64,000 bases of DNA from Membranipora membranacea (lineage: Eukaryota > Bryozoa > Gymnolaemata > Cheilostomatida > Membraniporidae), in contig OU612074.1 of NCBI GenBank assembly GCA_914767715.1, positions 18,090,062 through 18,154,061 on the forward strand, read 5' to 3'. The notes under the pieces were generated by a model that worked only from the letters and a program-made list of their open reading frames with translations, ran no database searches and was not told where the DNA came from. The first letter of the stretch is position 1, and the number at the start of each line of letters is the position of its first letter. Positions 1 to 12,359 of the stretch are shown here, piece after piece. Made by a program: the position numbers and the translations under genes.

Positions 1-1592
1 GGCTGAGCATCACATTCTGCACCCTGCAAGTTTAGAATTAACGTGAACTGTTGGGTTTTGAGGAAACTGTTCTCACCCCAATCATGCCATATGGGGTTGA
101 GCAACATCAATACAGTTACCCTTCATTTTTTGCCTAGCAGTCATCCAAAGGCTTGATATGCCTTCTTCACTCTAAAGATTTTTATTTGATAACTTGGCTC
201 AACATCAACACATGAATGATGTATAAATGTATGGTGCACACTGACAAACTCAAGAATACACTGACGTGCCTGTGTTTTATGTTTAATGCAAGCGTTGCTT
301 GGCGCCCATTCTGAGTTACAGAGTATATAGTGGTAGTGTGCTCCTGAGAATTTTCAAATATAAAAGGATATCAATTACTGCATGCAGTGCCATTTTATGT
401 AAAAACTTATAAATAAATGCAGATACGCAGATCTGACAGCGATAATAGTTCATTTACGAAATATACTGGAGTTTACAATTATTTACCTTTTTCCACTTGA
501 AAGGAGAGAATAGGGTACTGGATACTAAAATCACCTACCAAGAGTCGATACCCAAATGGGACTTGAAATCACTATCCTATGGGGTATCGATCACCTGGCA
601 GTAAACTGCCAGTGTGCAAACTGACTGTTAAAGTGCTGCAGAAGTCTAGACCTAAAGCTAAAATTATGACTCACAATTACATGAATATCCTGTTTATAAT
701 TACCTCTTTATTGTAGGGAACACACTGCTTGCCCCTGGCAGTATATCTGTTAGGCACACCGACTTTGGTGATACAGCATTGGTCAGCGGTACATTTAAAA
801 TTGCATCTACAAATACAGTACAATGTTGGCATTGTGTGGTGAACTGCGATTGAGGAGGAAAGCTACCAATGCCTGGTAATTGTGTGTACACTGCATTTGA
901 AGATTGTTCTACTCATTAAAGGGTAACCAAGGTTTCGCAGCAATGCATTAATGGGTAGCAAATAATGTGCTAGGCAGCATCAGCTTTGTGCATTACGCAA
1001 AGCAAAACTCAAAATAGTTGCTGACTCTAAGCTGGGTAACACTTCAGTTTAGGGGAGGTTCCAAGACTTTGCTGTAATAATTATAGAGCACAGGATAAAT
1101 AATAACAGGAACAGGAAACTACTATGTGGTATATAATTTACTCTACTGGTACCAGTAGAGTAAATTAAAACTGTGCTGTGTAGTTAGGCTAGGAAAGGAC
1201 CAGTACCAGTCTGGTACTCTGGTACCTGATACCAAAGGGCTGATGCTGTCTCGATGTGTTGCTCAATGATGGCCGCAAAAAACACATTAGGTGACATTGA
1301 AAGGATTTAACACGTGTAGCAATCATTTCTAGCATACACATAACTTTAGACCTTTCTGAAGGTACTTGCTGATAGTGAATGTAAAAATAATCTATTTTCC
1401 CTCTCGCTATATCACAATAGATAATCCAGTGACCTGTTGTTACTCTCTTTCCCACCTGACAGCCAATCAGACCCGAGTTAACACATCGGCTAGGGTATCA
1501 TGCGTCACTTACCGCCATTGAGGTAGGATCAGAGGAGCAGGAGTCAGTGAGAAACACAACAACAAAATAAGGCAAGCTAACAAGTCTCTCAT
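1..1592 (-). CDS. Prokineticin/astakine-like secreted protein, copy 1 (3' part outside window)
   Basis: Exons on the minus strand are 1592-1513 (start ATG, signal peptide), 806-704, and 23 to the left edge (partial). Exon 1 encodes a leucine-rich signal peptide ending near PAPLILPQW. Exon 2 begins the cysteine-rich domain with CTADQCC, a conserved NRY, and QCVPYNKE. Exon 3 starts GAECDAQ before the window ends. Junction phases are 2 and 0, exactly as in the neighbour at 3433-5465, and exon 2 is identical to that copy at 29 of 34 residues. The spacing CxxxCxxxxCC...C...GxxC is that of the prokineticin/astakine/colipase fold: small disulfide-rich secreted proteins that in arthropods act as blood-cell cytokines and in vertebrates as receptor ligands. 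The same fold occurs in Dickkopf proteins and some venom proteins, so the exact role is open. The stop codon is not in the window. Confidence 0.75.
1134..1167. repeat. 34-bp perfect palindrome
   Basis: Two 17-base arms centred on GGTACC are exactly complementary (core CTCTACTGGTACCAGTAGAG). It lies in intron 1 of the first prokineticin-like gene. Short related pieces with GGTAC and CCAGT follow at 1199-1232. Confidence 0.8.
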
Positions 1593-2846
1593 CCTCACGC
1601 TGAAGTAGAATGTAATGTAATGCGCCTGACCTTCTGACAGAGATCCCTTAGTGTATTGAGTTCAATTCTCACACAATGAGAATAAACAGCAGGTGATCTG
1701 AAGGTCAGGTCGCAGATAGTGGTGAAGGGTGGTAAACCAGAGGTATATGAGTCATCTGTTTCATGTTTATCGAACAATAGATAAAGTCACACTGTCGATT
1801 TTCCTGCAATCTGACCTTTACGTCATATCGAATCTTATGTCATATAAAGAGTTTTGGATGCCTGTAAAACACAGAATTAAATTCTTTTCTTAGAATGGAA
1901 ATAGTATCATAACATCATGCAGTTAGAACACTTAACACAGGGGCTCATCTGAAATTGATCTGATTGGCTGTCCCTACTAGCATGAATTATATAGCCTGGA
2001 AAATCAACTTCTTTACAAAACTGCAGACAGTAATAAAATGCCTTCAACGTCGATGATTTGGGCTTTTCCAGAATGCTACTAGGGACTGGCTATTTTTGCA
2101 AGCCCATTGTTTGGCAAAAGAAAGCTAATGATGCTATTCCAGATATGGAATTCAATGCTGTAAAATTATGTGTATTATAAAGATGGGGGTCGGCTGAGAC
2201 ATCATATTTGAGTAGTGCCCTTTGATTAAGAAAAAATTGGTGGAATCAATAAACAAAGGGGTAACAGTCAACAAATCATCATTAAGCTCTGGTGCATGAA
2301 AATGTGCCACAATTATTCAAGGATATAATGATAAGTCAAAGCAAATGTTATATAAGAATGTTTTTACATCGACAGGCTGATCTAGAAGATGCTTTGAAAG
2401 GGGTGCATGCTAAGCCTCGAATATCAGTGACTCCTAACACTTTTTGAAAAATGTATTTTTGGAAAGTAAAAGAAATTGCTGAATCAAAGTCCTGACTTCA
2501 ACCACATATGAGCAGTAAAACCAGTTGCGCATGTGCATATAATGTCTTTTACACGTTTTTTGCCTTCTTTGCTTCAAAAAAATTAATATTGAACAAAATT
2601 GCACAACAGCTAAATTTACCCATTCGTCTCCTACTTAAATCGGTGAGCTTCAGCGGGCAGGCATTGCCGAACAGCTCGTGTGCTCAAACACAGATCAAGT
2701 GACCCAAGTTCTAATCCCGGACTGGGAAGAGGCCAGAGGCCAGAGGCCCAGACTTCCGTGAAGCAAGATTATATTTACTACTATTTTTTTGATGGCTTGA
2801 CTGTTTTGACTAGATTATTTCGCACTGAGCTTTGCAATATTCAGCA

Positions 2847-3220
2847 GGCCAGTATGGCTGAGTGGTTGAGTGTTTGATCTCAGCGTGAGAGGCCCAAGTT
2901 TAAATTCCAGTGAGGCAAGTTTGAAAAAAGCAAGGAAGAGCATGAAAAGGACCCCTTATTCTTATATAATATATTTATAATTATAACATTTTTGTTGCGC
3001 TATATTCTATGGTTGTATTCACTGAGAATAATTGTGTCTGCCAAATAATAGGACAACGATACTCAGGCTGTCTTCCTCGTAGGTGGTAGAGAAAGGACAT
3101 TTTAATTTTCACTTATAAATGACATCGCCTATTGGCCATCCATCATAAACTCAACCGTCAACCCGAGTGTATGTCATCCCCACCCCTGAAGTTTTGTGGC
3201 GTTTATGATCGCAGTATTTC
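2847..3220 (+). mobile_element. SINE family 2, tRNA-Ser/Leu-like head, plus-strand copy
   Basis: The head at about 2850-2925 resembles a class II tRNA: an A-box-like TGGCTGAGTGGTT and a decayed B-box (AAGTTTAAATTCC). The body, about 2965-3220, recurs in inverted orientation at 30285-30540. A second tRNA-like piece with B-box-like AAGTTCTAATCCC lies just upstream (about 2645-2735). Pol III promoter remnants plus a shared body identify a tRNA-derived SINE, probably old. Confidence 0.6.
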
Positions 3221-3432
3221 TAGTTAGATTATGAAGAGAAGCAGACTGAGAAATACTATCGGTGCTCTAGCCCAGCTTGCATGGCGGAAAACGCTTAGGA
3301 TTAATGGAATTCACTGTGATCTTTTTGTAATGATTATTTTATAACGCAACATTATCTTGATAAAAATGGATGCATTACGTCACAAGTTATACACAGTTCT
3401 TTGTTATGAGGAGGTCAGAGTCTCTGTTGTGA

Positions 3433-5465
3433 TTAATCTTTACAGTGCCTATCCAGCAGCAGTCTAAGCTGATAGTTACCACCTTCCAGTCCCTTCAGAT
3501 ATCCACATGACACGACCTTATCCTCATTCCAAGGCCACGGTGTGGTGGGTGGGGTAGGTTTGGGGGTGGTGGTAGGAGGCATCCAACCCTCAGGCTTCAC
3601 GGAACATTTACCTGTACAAAGAGAAGAAATTTATTGAAGACATGACATGAACCCGAAAATCATATTGAAAATTCTACAGAAACTGGGATTCGTGTAGTTC
3701 TATTTCACAGATCCATGGAGAAATATGGTCGACATCATCAATTACAATGCAAGGCAGAATTTGACAAGATAATAAGCCCATCTGTAAAAGTGAAAAGTGC
3801 CCTTTTACAGCAAAGCTTAACATTTTTGCCTTCTCCTTAAAACTGGTTCAATGTTGTGTGATAATTTGTTTCGAACTTGGTGGTTGTATCTAACACTCCA
3901 AAAATTTCCCATTCAAATGATCAGAGTCAATTTTTTGTTGGTGCTGTTTGTTAATTAAATTTGTCATGAATGAGGACTCTTATCAGTCAAAAGAATTTGT
4001 GTGCCTGTCTGTTGAAACTAATCACCAATATCCAAGCAACACGATCGTAAGTGTGACCCATAGAAGTTGTATATTTATGATTAACAAACCTTGGAGACAG
4101 ATAAGACCAGTGGAGCATCCACAGCTCTGGTAACCATCTACTGGCTGAGCATCACATGCTGCACCCTGCAAGTTTAGAATTAATGATAACAATTAACAAA
4201 GACAGGGAAATAACTGGTTAATCATCAGTCAGACTTGTCATCACAAGTTGCTGTGTGTCTCGCAAAAAGATTGATTTTGGTGCCAAATTATTCTTAGTAG
4301 CAAGGAATAAATCTGGACATATATGACGCTGCGGTGTCAGATTACCGGGCCTTAAATTGTGTTGGGAAGGCAAAAGAAAAATTTTGAATGTTATCAGGTG
4401 ACACAAAGGTGGTAGAAAATCTTTGCAATTATATTCAATCTTCTGGATCATTCGCCCCAAATATGGTTTGTTGAAACAAAACAAACTCAACAGGACCGGT
4501 ATATGTATGAATATGTGTATATTTTACAGGGCCGTAACTTAGAAAAATGGTAGGGGAGGCAAAAGTCAGAGGGGAGTCCAAAGCATCACCAGTTATCTCC
4601 TCTCCGAGCATTTTAAGCCATATAATAAGCAAATGGAAATCCCAGAGGAGCTGATTCTGACATGGATTATTCAATTAGAGTGTTTTTTGGACTACTGTAT
4701 TCAGCTTTCTAGGGGAGGCAGAGCGCCCCTGCCTCCCCTATAACTACGGGCCTGTATTGCGCTTGCGTGACTATTTACCTCTTTATTATAAGGTACACAC
4801 TGTTTTCCAAAGGCCATGTATCTGTTAGTGACTCCAACCCGGGTGATACAGCACTGATCAGCAGTACATTTTCCGTTACAACTAAAAACAGAATCAGAAT
4901 GATGGTTAGCTGTTAAGTGTTTGCGATAATAAGCAATCTAGCAAGAAGGCAAGTACTATTTGATGCAAGCATTCATAAGTATTCTCATTTAGCTCCGCTT
5001 TTATACTGAACCAACAATAATCAATAATCAATAATAATTCAGACAGACCAGGCAACTTTTACAGCATATTAAAGGGTTGCTCAGTTACTGGTGGAAAGAA
5101 GTTACAGTCGCTTTTAATTCCTCCTAGGCCAAAACAGTAAAATTAACGGTTGAATTGCATCTGACAAAGCTTCGTGGAATGTTTGCCCAGAAGAGACAAT
5201 TGAGCAGGCGAACGAGCATACATGCACAAATAAGTACATGTCAGTTTTAGTTCTCAGATCCTCTTTGGGCACCTTAATTTTAGAAAAATTTGACTCTAGA
5301 GCTTTGTAAAATGGTTTTGAAATGATGAGCTCTGTCAGAAGGATATTATAAAAAAGCTTAAAAAGCTAAACCTATAAAAACTTACCGCCATTGAGGTAGA
5401 ATGAGAGGGGCTGGTGCAAGGGAGAAACACAGCAGTAGAACCAGACAAGCAAGTAACCCATGCAT
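3433..5465 (-). CDS. Prokineticin/astakine-like secreted protein, copy 2 (complete)
   Basis: Four exons on the minus strand: 5465-5386, 4881-4779, 4165-4090, 3611-3433 (438 nt, 145 aa). Residues 1 to about 20 form a signal peptide. From residue 27 there are ten cysteines in prokineticin/colipase order: C, C, CC, C, C, C-x-C, C, C (CTADQCC ... QCVPYNKE ... CGCSTGLICLQGKC). A Thr/Pro-rich linker (PPTTTPKPTPPTTPWPW) and a tail with two more cysteines (ending DRHCKD, stop) follow; this tail is not part of the classical family. Junction phases 2, 0 and 1 all close without stops. It lies in tandem with a close copy at 1-1592, which implies recent duplication. The expected role is an extracellular signalling or immune cytokine-like ligand; this is inferred from the fold, and a Dickkopf-like or venom-type protein is the alternative. 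Confidence 0.8.
4527..4754. mobile_element. Inverted-repeat MITE inside intron 2 of copy 2
   Basis: The left end CAGGGCCGTAACTTA...TAGGGGAGGC (from 4527) is matched by an inverted right end GCCTCCCCTATAACTACGGGCCTG (to 4754). The 228-bp element has no coding potential. The CAGG...CCTG ends are like those of hAT elements, but I could not find a convincing target-site duplication. Confidence 0.55.
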
Positions 5466-6198
5466 CTTCAAACTTGGACGAACAACTAATTCTAACTACA
5501 CTAAGTAATCTAGGTTATTGACTACATGACATATCATAAGATCATAACTTATACTCGGTGAGAAATAACAGCTGCTCAGATCAGCTTCATGTCATAGATA
5601 GTGATGAAGGGTTGAAAACAAGTTAGATATAAACGCCCGTGCCCAGACAGACAGACAGACCTAGACAGACGGAATTGATTTACCTCTATAAAGAGGTTAC
5701 TGTATTGCCAAGATGATGTATAAATTACTATAACGGTTGGTTGTTACAGATCGGTACATTTTCCTTTATGGGGTAGTAATTAAAATGGGGAAATAAACTC
5801 ATAAAAGGTGTCACCGCCAAGGGTCTTGGTCACACATCTACACGACATATCTGATATACTAAGGTTAATAATAACCATTATCATGGTACAGCTGTGGGCT
5901 GTGGCCAACTGCCTTGTCAGTACAAAGCAGTAGCTGTCTGTTCGTCAGAAAAAAAAACAAATTTCAATATTTAAATCCAGTAGTTGTCCCCTCCTAAATT
6001 CTTTCATTTTCATAAGCAAGAGGGAGTTGTCCAATCATTCCCTGTTTTACCTCACATGACCATTACATCATTTCCTGTCAATCTGGGAGTTTTCAGAATA
6101 TTTTACTCACATGAGAATCTATTTCCCTGTGTTTCTATGATGAACTGACACCATCAATGCAGTTTAAACGCACTAAGATATCCAAACAGTACAGTTAG
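5466..6198. other. Intergenic space between two divergent start codons
   Basis: This 733-bp stretch separates the ATG of the prokineticin-like gene (minus) from the ATG of Rab21 (plus) and must hold both promoters and 5' UTRs. It contains a short CAGA repeat at about 5647-5670. I see no TATA box that I would defend, no ORF and no RNA gene. Confidence 0.5.
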
Positions 6199-9100
6199 AT
6201 GGCTGCTGCACAGAATAGGACTAGCAGCTTCAAAGTTGTTCTTCTAGGTGAAGGTTGTGTTGGCAAAACAAGTTTAGTGCTCAGATATGTAGAAGATAAA
6301 TTCAATGATAAACATTACTCAACACTACAGGTTAGTCATAGTCACTAAGCAAGCTCTGGTATATCTTTCCCTCCCCCCCTCCCCGTGATTGTTGTGTATA
6401 GCATGGAGAGCCTTCTCATAAACCTAGTGCTGTAATTGAGGGCATGTGAATCTTTTGATCACTAAATGTACTACTACTTCTAGGCAATGAACTAGCTAGG
6501 TAGTTCATTGTTCTAGGCCTACTACTAACTATTACAAAGGCTAGATGATCATGATAGACTCACTAGTCTAGTATAGTTCTAGTCAAGTTCATTAACAGCA
6601 TGTTAGTTAATGACACCACTGTTTTGATATACCAGTCCGGTATAAGAAAGCACTGCCCACTGTATGTAATAGGCCTACCTGTTAAGTGTAAATGGTCTCA
6701 ATCGGTAGAGTAAGTCACCTTAGTAGAAGAAAAGTAAGAATTAGCCTACCTGACAAAAATAAGGTTTATAGCGCGCCTTTGGGGATTATACTTTTTTGGT
6801 ACTGGGCATAACCACTCTTGTTCCTGTCTGTCATGTTGCGATTTGGATGTACCGTTGGATTTATTGAGAAACCGCTTACAAAGATTTCTGGCGCCAGGCA
6901 TTGATTAAGCCTATGCTAGACAATCAAAATTGTGCTGCAACACAAAGCTTTGCTAATCTCTGGTTCATATCAGGCAAACAAATCATTAATTAGCCGTTTT
7001 CTCTGATTCCAATGACAGATTGTTCTCTGTGTTTTCTTAGGCTTCGTTCCTGACTAAGAAATTAAATATAAATGGATCCCGAGTCAGCCTGTCTGTGTGG
7101 GTAAGTGTACTGACCTAAGGTTGAGCTACACATCATGTAAGGAAGGTAGTAAATGGATGGTGGATTATCAGGGGGGTCTTTCAATTAGAAACAGCCAAAA
7201 TCGCTATCTGATCCCTCACTCAGTGAGTGAGCAATACCTGCTAGGCTTTAACTTTCAGATTGCTCAGTCATTGATGGAACTATATATATAATCTGAGTGA
7301 GCGATTCGGGAGCGATCTTGTCTAGTTGAAAGTCAAAGTGAGTGATAATTTTGAACGATGTGATAGTGATAACTTGCTTTAGTAAAGCATCGCTCATTCT
7401 AATTGAAAGGTTATAAATAACTCTTCATGATTACATCTGGCTTTCTCGACCATGCAGGCTTTACTGTATTGTTTTCAGGGTTAAAGGACTCTATGGCCGC
7501 TTTGTATTATATGCCTACCAAGAAAATAGTCCTCATAACAATGATTTTTATTATAAAAACATGACCATCTTAGGCATACTGCCTACTATCTGAACCATTA
7601 CAGAGTAGGCCCATTATCACAATGCATGCACATCTTTTAGTATTATAACAATTGAATATGTGTAGGAAGGTACCATCTTTCTTACTATGATAATGGCCTG
7701 TTTCTATTCTGATGCAATAATGGTAGCACATATTGATCTACCCTGTATAGGGCTAATACCGTTTTAAAACGGTTTCTTAACTTCCATAAAAAGAATAGTT
7801 GAAAATAGAGTGAATATCATTATTATAGATAGTCAAGACTTGTCAACTCTGTAGAAGACCGCCAAGTCCCATAATGGTCCCGTTATCAATACGGCGAGAA
7901 ATACTCTATCTACGTTAGTGCATTCTGAACACACTGTAGGAAACTTAGTGACGTCTCAGGACTATATCACATTTTTCAATTTCGGTTTGTTATACAGGAC
8001 ACAGCGGGACAAGAGAGATTTCATGCTTTAGGTCCGATCTACTACAGGGACTCTCATGGTGCCATATTAGTATACGATATCACAGATGAAGACTCATTCG
8101 ATAAGGTCAGTAACTCTGTGTACGTGCTAGTGAGAGGCCAGGGGGGAGTCCATAAATGACAGAGGTACTCAAGTCCCACAGACAATACAATGTTAACAAA
8201 ATTCATGCTGAAAATTCCCGGCAGGATATCCTCAGCATCCTCCTCGTTTGCATACATAAGATGTTGTTTGCTTCAGGGTAGTGGATAATTCAGAGGTGAT
8301 ACTATGTACTGGACTACCCAATCTATCAACATCAACAGGAGTCTGTGTGTCATTTGAGTTCTCGGCTCAGAGATGGTCTTGTTTTATTATATAAGGCTCG
8401 ATGTTCCTGGATTTTTATGCTGTTCCCAATCCTTTAGGCCCTTCCTTCTCTCAAGCGCTTGTGGATGAATTGGGCTAAGTCATCACTGTTTGCTTTGAAG
8501 GTGATTGACTTTTGATAATCTATTTAATATTGAAATGTTAGTAGGTACTCATATTCACCTCCATTAGTGTGGGCAAACTAGTCTGTGACATTACACCACT
8601 GAGTATGTAAGGCTCAGTCTAGTGGTGATAGCTTATCTGTCATAGAATTTCAGATTTAACAGGAATGATAACAAACATAGCAGTAAACTGTAGCTAATCA
8701 GTCTGTGTGCTCTGTTTGGTTTGAATACTAAATGACCATCTAAGTGTTTGAACAAATTAAGTGTCAATCAAGTTTATAGTTGGTACCATAATGTTACTAG
8801 CTTGTGAATCGCCAACTACCAAAGACCACTTTGCCCTTTTTTGCGCCGTCGTTACTGAACTGATTCAAATTTGCTTGAGTTCGCAAACTGAAAAGTCACC
8901 CCACCTGCATTTGGAAAAAAGTTAGCTTTCATGGGCAAATTGTAAATATGGGTCGATTGGGCCAGTTTGTGGCACTGTCGCTATGGTGAAGAGAGACTCG
9001 TATCACAGAGTCTCTCTGTAAGCAGTGTGATCAGAGGCAGAGTGATCTTCTCTGTCTGTCTATCCATCGTAACTTTATCAGCTCAGTGAGTACTGGCTGG

Positions 9101-11565
9101 CTGGTCTGGCAGATGGTGAGGCTGGATTGTGGCTGAGTTGTTGTATTTGGTGAAGTAATTCGGTGGTTTTTATTGCGGTCAGGTGTAACAGGAAGTTCTT
9201 ATATTTGAGGTGCAGGTTATTGTTGCCATTATTTAGATAGATTGTTATTTCATGATAACCAAAACTCAGTGCCTGCCAAAGTTGGTTTCCATGACAGTTA
9301 TTAAATTAGAGATATTGCTCAGCGGTAGTTGATTTTTTCTAACCAAGGTCCTATAAATTGATCTCTGTCTATTTCTCTCTAGTCCTGCACTTCTAAAATC
9401 TGTTATCAGGCGGCATCTTTGACTGGGAGGCCAATAATTATATGTGATAACCTGGCAAAAGCTAGGACATGGCGTACCATTCTTATGCTCGCTATAGTTG
9501 GCAATGCATGGGTATGTGTGTTATTTGTCAGTCCAGTCGGCCAAATGTCAAACACTGTTGGTACTACAGACCTTCACATCAGTGGTTTTCCCCTGGCCTT
9601 AACCTAGGAAAATATTTTTTTTTTTAGTTTTTGTTGAGTCATTACCAGATAATATTCCCTCATTTTTTGCGCGAGATATCTGTTATCACAATTTTTCCTC
9701 AATAGAGATAATATGATACTTGCCATTGATTATCGAATTTCTCCTTTTTGCATTGTACATCCCTCCTAAGTGAAGAAATGGTAATGGCAGAAAATATTGG
9801 TCAGTTCTCCCTCACACTTACAAAAGTCGATTCATTATGTGGCCTTTGTTGGATATTTACAGGTAAAGATGTGGGTCAAAGAGCTGCGCAAGATGTTAGG
9901 CAGCTCTGTGGAGCTGTGCATTGTGGGTAATAAAATAGACATGGAGAAGCAGCGACACGTGCAGGCCTCTGCCGCTGAAGAGTTAGTATTTAGTCTATTT
10001 CCATTAGCCTTTCCTGGAGTTGTTTTAATTGAGGCAATACTAGTAAATATTGGGTACTACTGTGTCTGCGACTGTAGATAGATCAAGTTTGATCCAATTT
10101 TTTGCATTCAGGGGTTGCTTGTAATGCAAAAACATGTATCAATACTGCTCTACATTAGATTACTCCATTAACTATTGCCTGTTATAGCCTGAGAATAAGT
10201 GCAGTCTTGTTGTATCCCCCCACCTTGACTATGTAATGTTTAATTGCTTAGAAATAATTTACGGGATCACCATTTTAATCCACCAGTCTCTTCAAGTTTT
10301 CGTTGGTGGCAAACTTTACAGCAGATGAGCGTTTCCAGATATGCTGACATTCAAGACCGAAATCTAAAATAACACCTAATTCAAGTTTAAGAAGGAAAAC
10401 ATCATTATTTATTATGTAACCTTACTGATGTTCATGGGTTCAAGTCAAAATTATCATGAACCTAGAGAAAATTGTATGTAACAGTCCCTTACATCAAACC
10501 ACAGTTTAAGAATAATGTTATAATAAAATAATTATACTTATTCTGTGATAATACAGTAACACATAGTAATCAGGATATAATCTACTCCCTAGGTTAAGCA
10601 CAGTCTTATAATCATGTCGAAGAAATTTTAACCATTGGCCTAGTCCTACTTCCAGACCTTGAAGAGGCCACAGCTGCTTTGAGCGTTAGATTGGTCTACT
10701 TGCCAAGCTGCTAATATTCACCCTCACAAAAGTGATACACAGTAGTCTGTTACTCCGAGTTTAAATCAAGCTTATCATGAGATTCTGTCAAAACTCTCAT
10801 CAACGATCTATATAAAATATAAGTAAAAACCCACAATTCGCTGGCAAGGCTGCTAAATTTAAATCCATGAATCGCTTCATACCAGTAGGGTAGATAAGGG
10901 ATACGGTGATCCTTCTAAACCCACACCCATGCCTCATGCCATGTCACTTCTTGAACATACTCATGACTATTTTGTTCTCATGAGATGCTAAACTGTTGTT
11001 TATTTTCTTCAGATATGCAAACTCTGTGGGAGCAAAACATTATCATACATCAGCCAAGCTGAATAAAGGTGTCGAAGAATTGTTCGTAGATTTAACTAAA
11101 AGTAAGTATATCATTTCAAGTGCATGTATCTAGTTGTGAGTAAACAGGCGCACATTACCCATCTAGGATGGTATCCAAATCTGTTTTCTTTTTCAATTTC
11201 ACTATTCTGTATTTACATTGTCGTTTTGACTGGTGACTTTATCCTAGTTTTCATACAAATACTTCCGCTTCCAACTGCAAGCCTATCTCTTATCCAAATC
11301 TATGACTTTACATGGGTAACAGCAGCCCCTTTTTTATCTAGAAACCAAACACAGTATCTAAGCTTTCTGTCTAGCACATTTGTGTCATTGCGAGACCCAT
11401 AGCCTAAGATCCTAACATAATGTATTTTGATTTGTAGGAATGTTAGATAAAAGGCTACTAAACGGTAACGGATCATCGGATCGAGTCACATCAGGTAGAG
11501 GAAGTGTAGTGATAGCTGACGATTTACAAGACCCTAATAACACAACTAAGAAGGGGTGCTGCTGA
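6199..11565 (+). CDS. RAB21: Rab21 small GTPase
   Basis: Six exons: 6199-6330, 7041-7100, 7998-8105, 9863-9981, 11013-11101, 11438-11565 (636 nt, 211 aa; vertebrate Rab21 is about 225). The protein is a Rab-family GTPase that cycles between GDP and GTP on early endosomes and in integrin traffic. The P-loop is GEGCVGKTS (17-25), switch II starts at WDTAGQERF (64-72), the base-recognition motif is NKID (123-126), and TSAK lies at 152-155. The protein ends KKGCC, a double-cysteine geranylgeranylation signal. The N-terminus ([19 protein letters not shown]), [15 protein letters not shown]-type switch I, and [11 protein letters not shown] are characteristic of Rab21 rather than Rab5 or Rab22. All five intron junctions (phases 0, 0, 0, 2, 1) close without stops. 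An ATTAAA at 11880-11885 is a plausible poly(A) signal. Confidence 0.95.
7178..7409. mobile_element. MITE with 13-bp terminal inverted repeats in Rab21 intron 2
   Basis: CTTTCAATTAGAA at 7178-7190 is the exact reverse complement of 7397-7409. Sub-terminal inverted sequence (CTCACTCAGTGAGTGAG around 7215-7232, and AGTGAGCGATTCGGGAGCGAT further right) gives internal fold-back. The right end also recurs at about 35357-35375 (GCTCATTCTAATTGAAAG), so it is a dispersed family. Confidence 0.55.
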
Positions 11566-12359
11566 ACGCCCCACCCTATCTCAGCACATTGCTTGTCCTC
11601 TGTCTCTCAGCTATCAGCATCTCTCTCGTCTCGACCAATCAAATATCAAGCTTTTATTGATCAACCAATAACAGAGCCTTATATCGCTCAAAGCTCTACA
11701 AGCCTTCTGATTGAGCGATCTGATTGGTGGTAACATGCAAGTTATCTTCTCATGTGTAAAAGATGGACGACTCCAAAAAGAAATTTGACTTTTATTTTTG
11801 TATTATTGTTGTGCTGCCCAGAGCAAATGTGTGGACATTCTACTATACACTGACATAAAGTACTGTAGTTTTATGTGGGATTAAACATGTTACTTACTTG
11901 CAGCACTTATTTACTCCTGATCTTGACACAGTTATTGTACTTACACTATGTAATTGTACTTACACTATGTAAGCGTCACTGATGCCGCTGTGCTATTTGC
12001 TTGTTGATAGACATTTATAACATGTGATTATATTCCGCTATTTATTGAAATTCTCTGTGTTTTGATGGATGGCTGTTTCTTCTTTAATCAAAATATACAT
12101 CATTCTTCTATTGCAGCCTCAAAGAAAACATAATGTTTCTATTACGGCCTCAAAGGAAAACATCATCCCTCTATTGCAATTTAGCTGAATATGGGTGTGA
12201 CTAAGATGATTGCCTATTTTTATTGGGTTTTAGCATTTCACAGACATGTACGTACAGCTCTCTCACCTGGCTGAAGGAAAATGTCAAGCTTTTTTCAATT
12301 AAGGTATCAATGTGGTTGAGATAACAGGAGGGGGGCGATACAATGACAGTGATTCACGT
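11566..12359. other. Rab21 3' UTR and downstream spacer
   Basis: This stretch has no ORF of note. The first 320 bp are probably the Rab21 3' UTR, ending after ATTAAA (11880). It contains several CCAAT/ATTGG pairs at about 11633-11728 that could pair in RNA, and a small local duplication of TTGTACTTACACTATGTAA around 11936-11972. Confidence 0.5.

Noticed and set aside
7216-7232. Stand-alone palindrome CTCACTCAGTGAGTGAG
   Set aside because: It is part of the MITE at 7178-7409, not an independent site.
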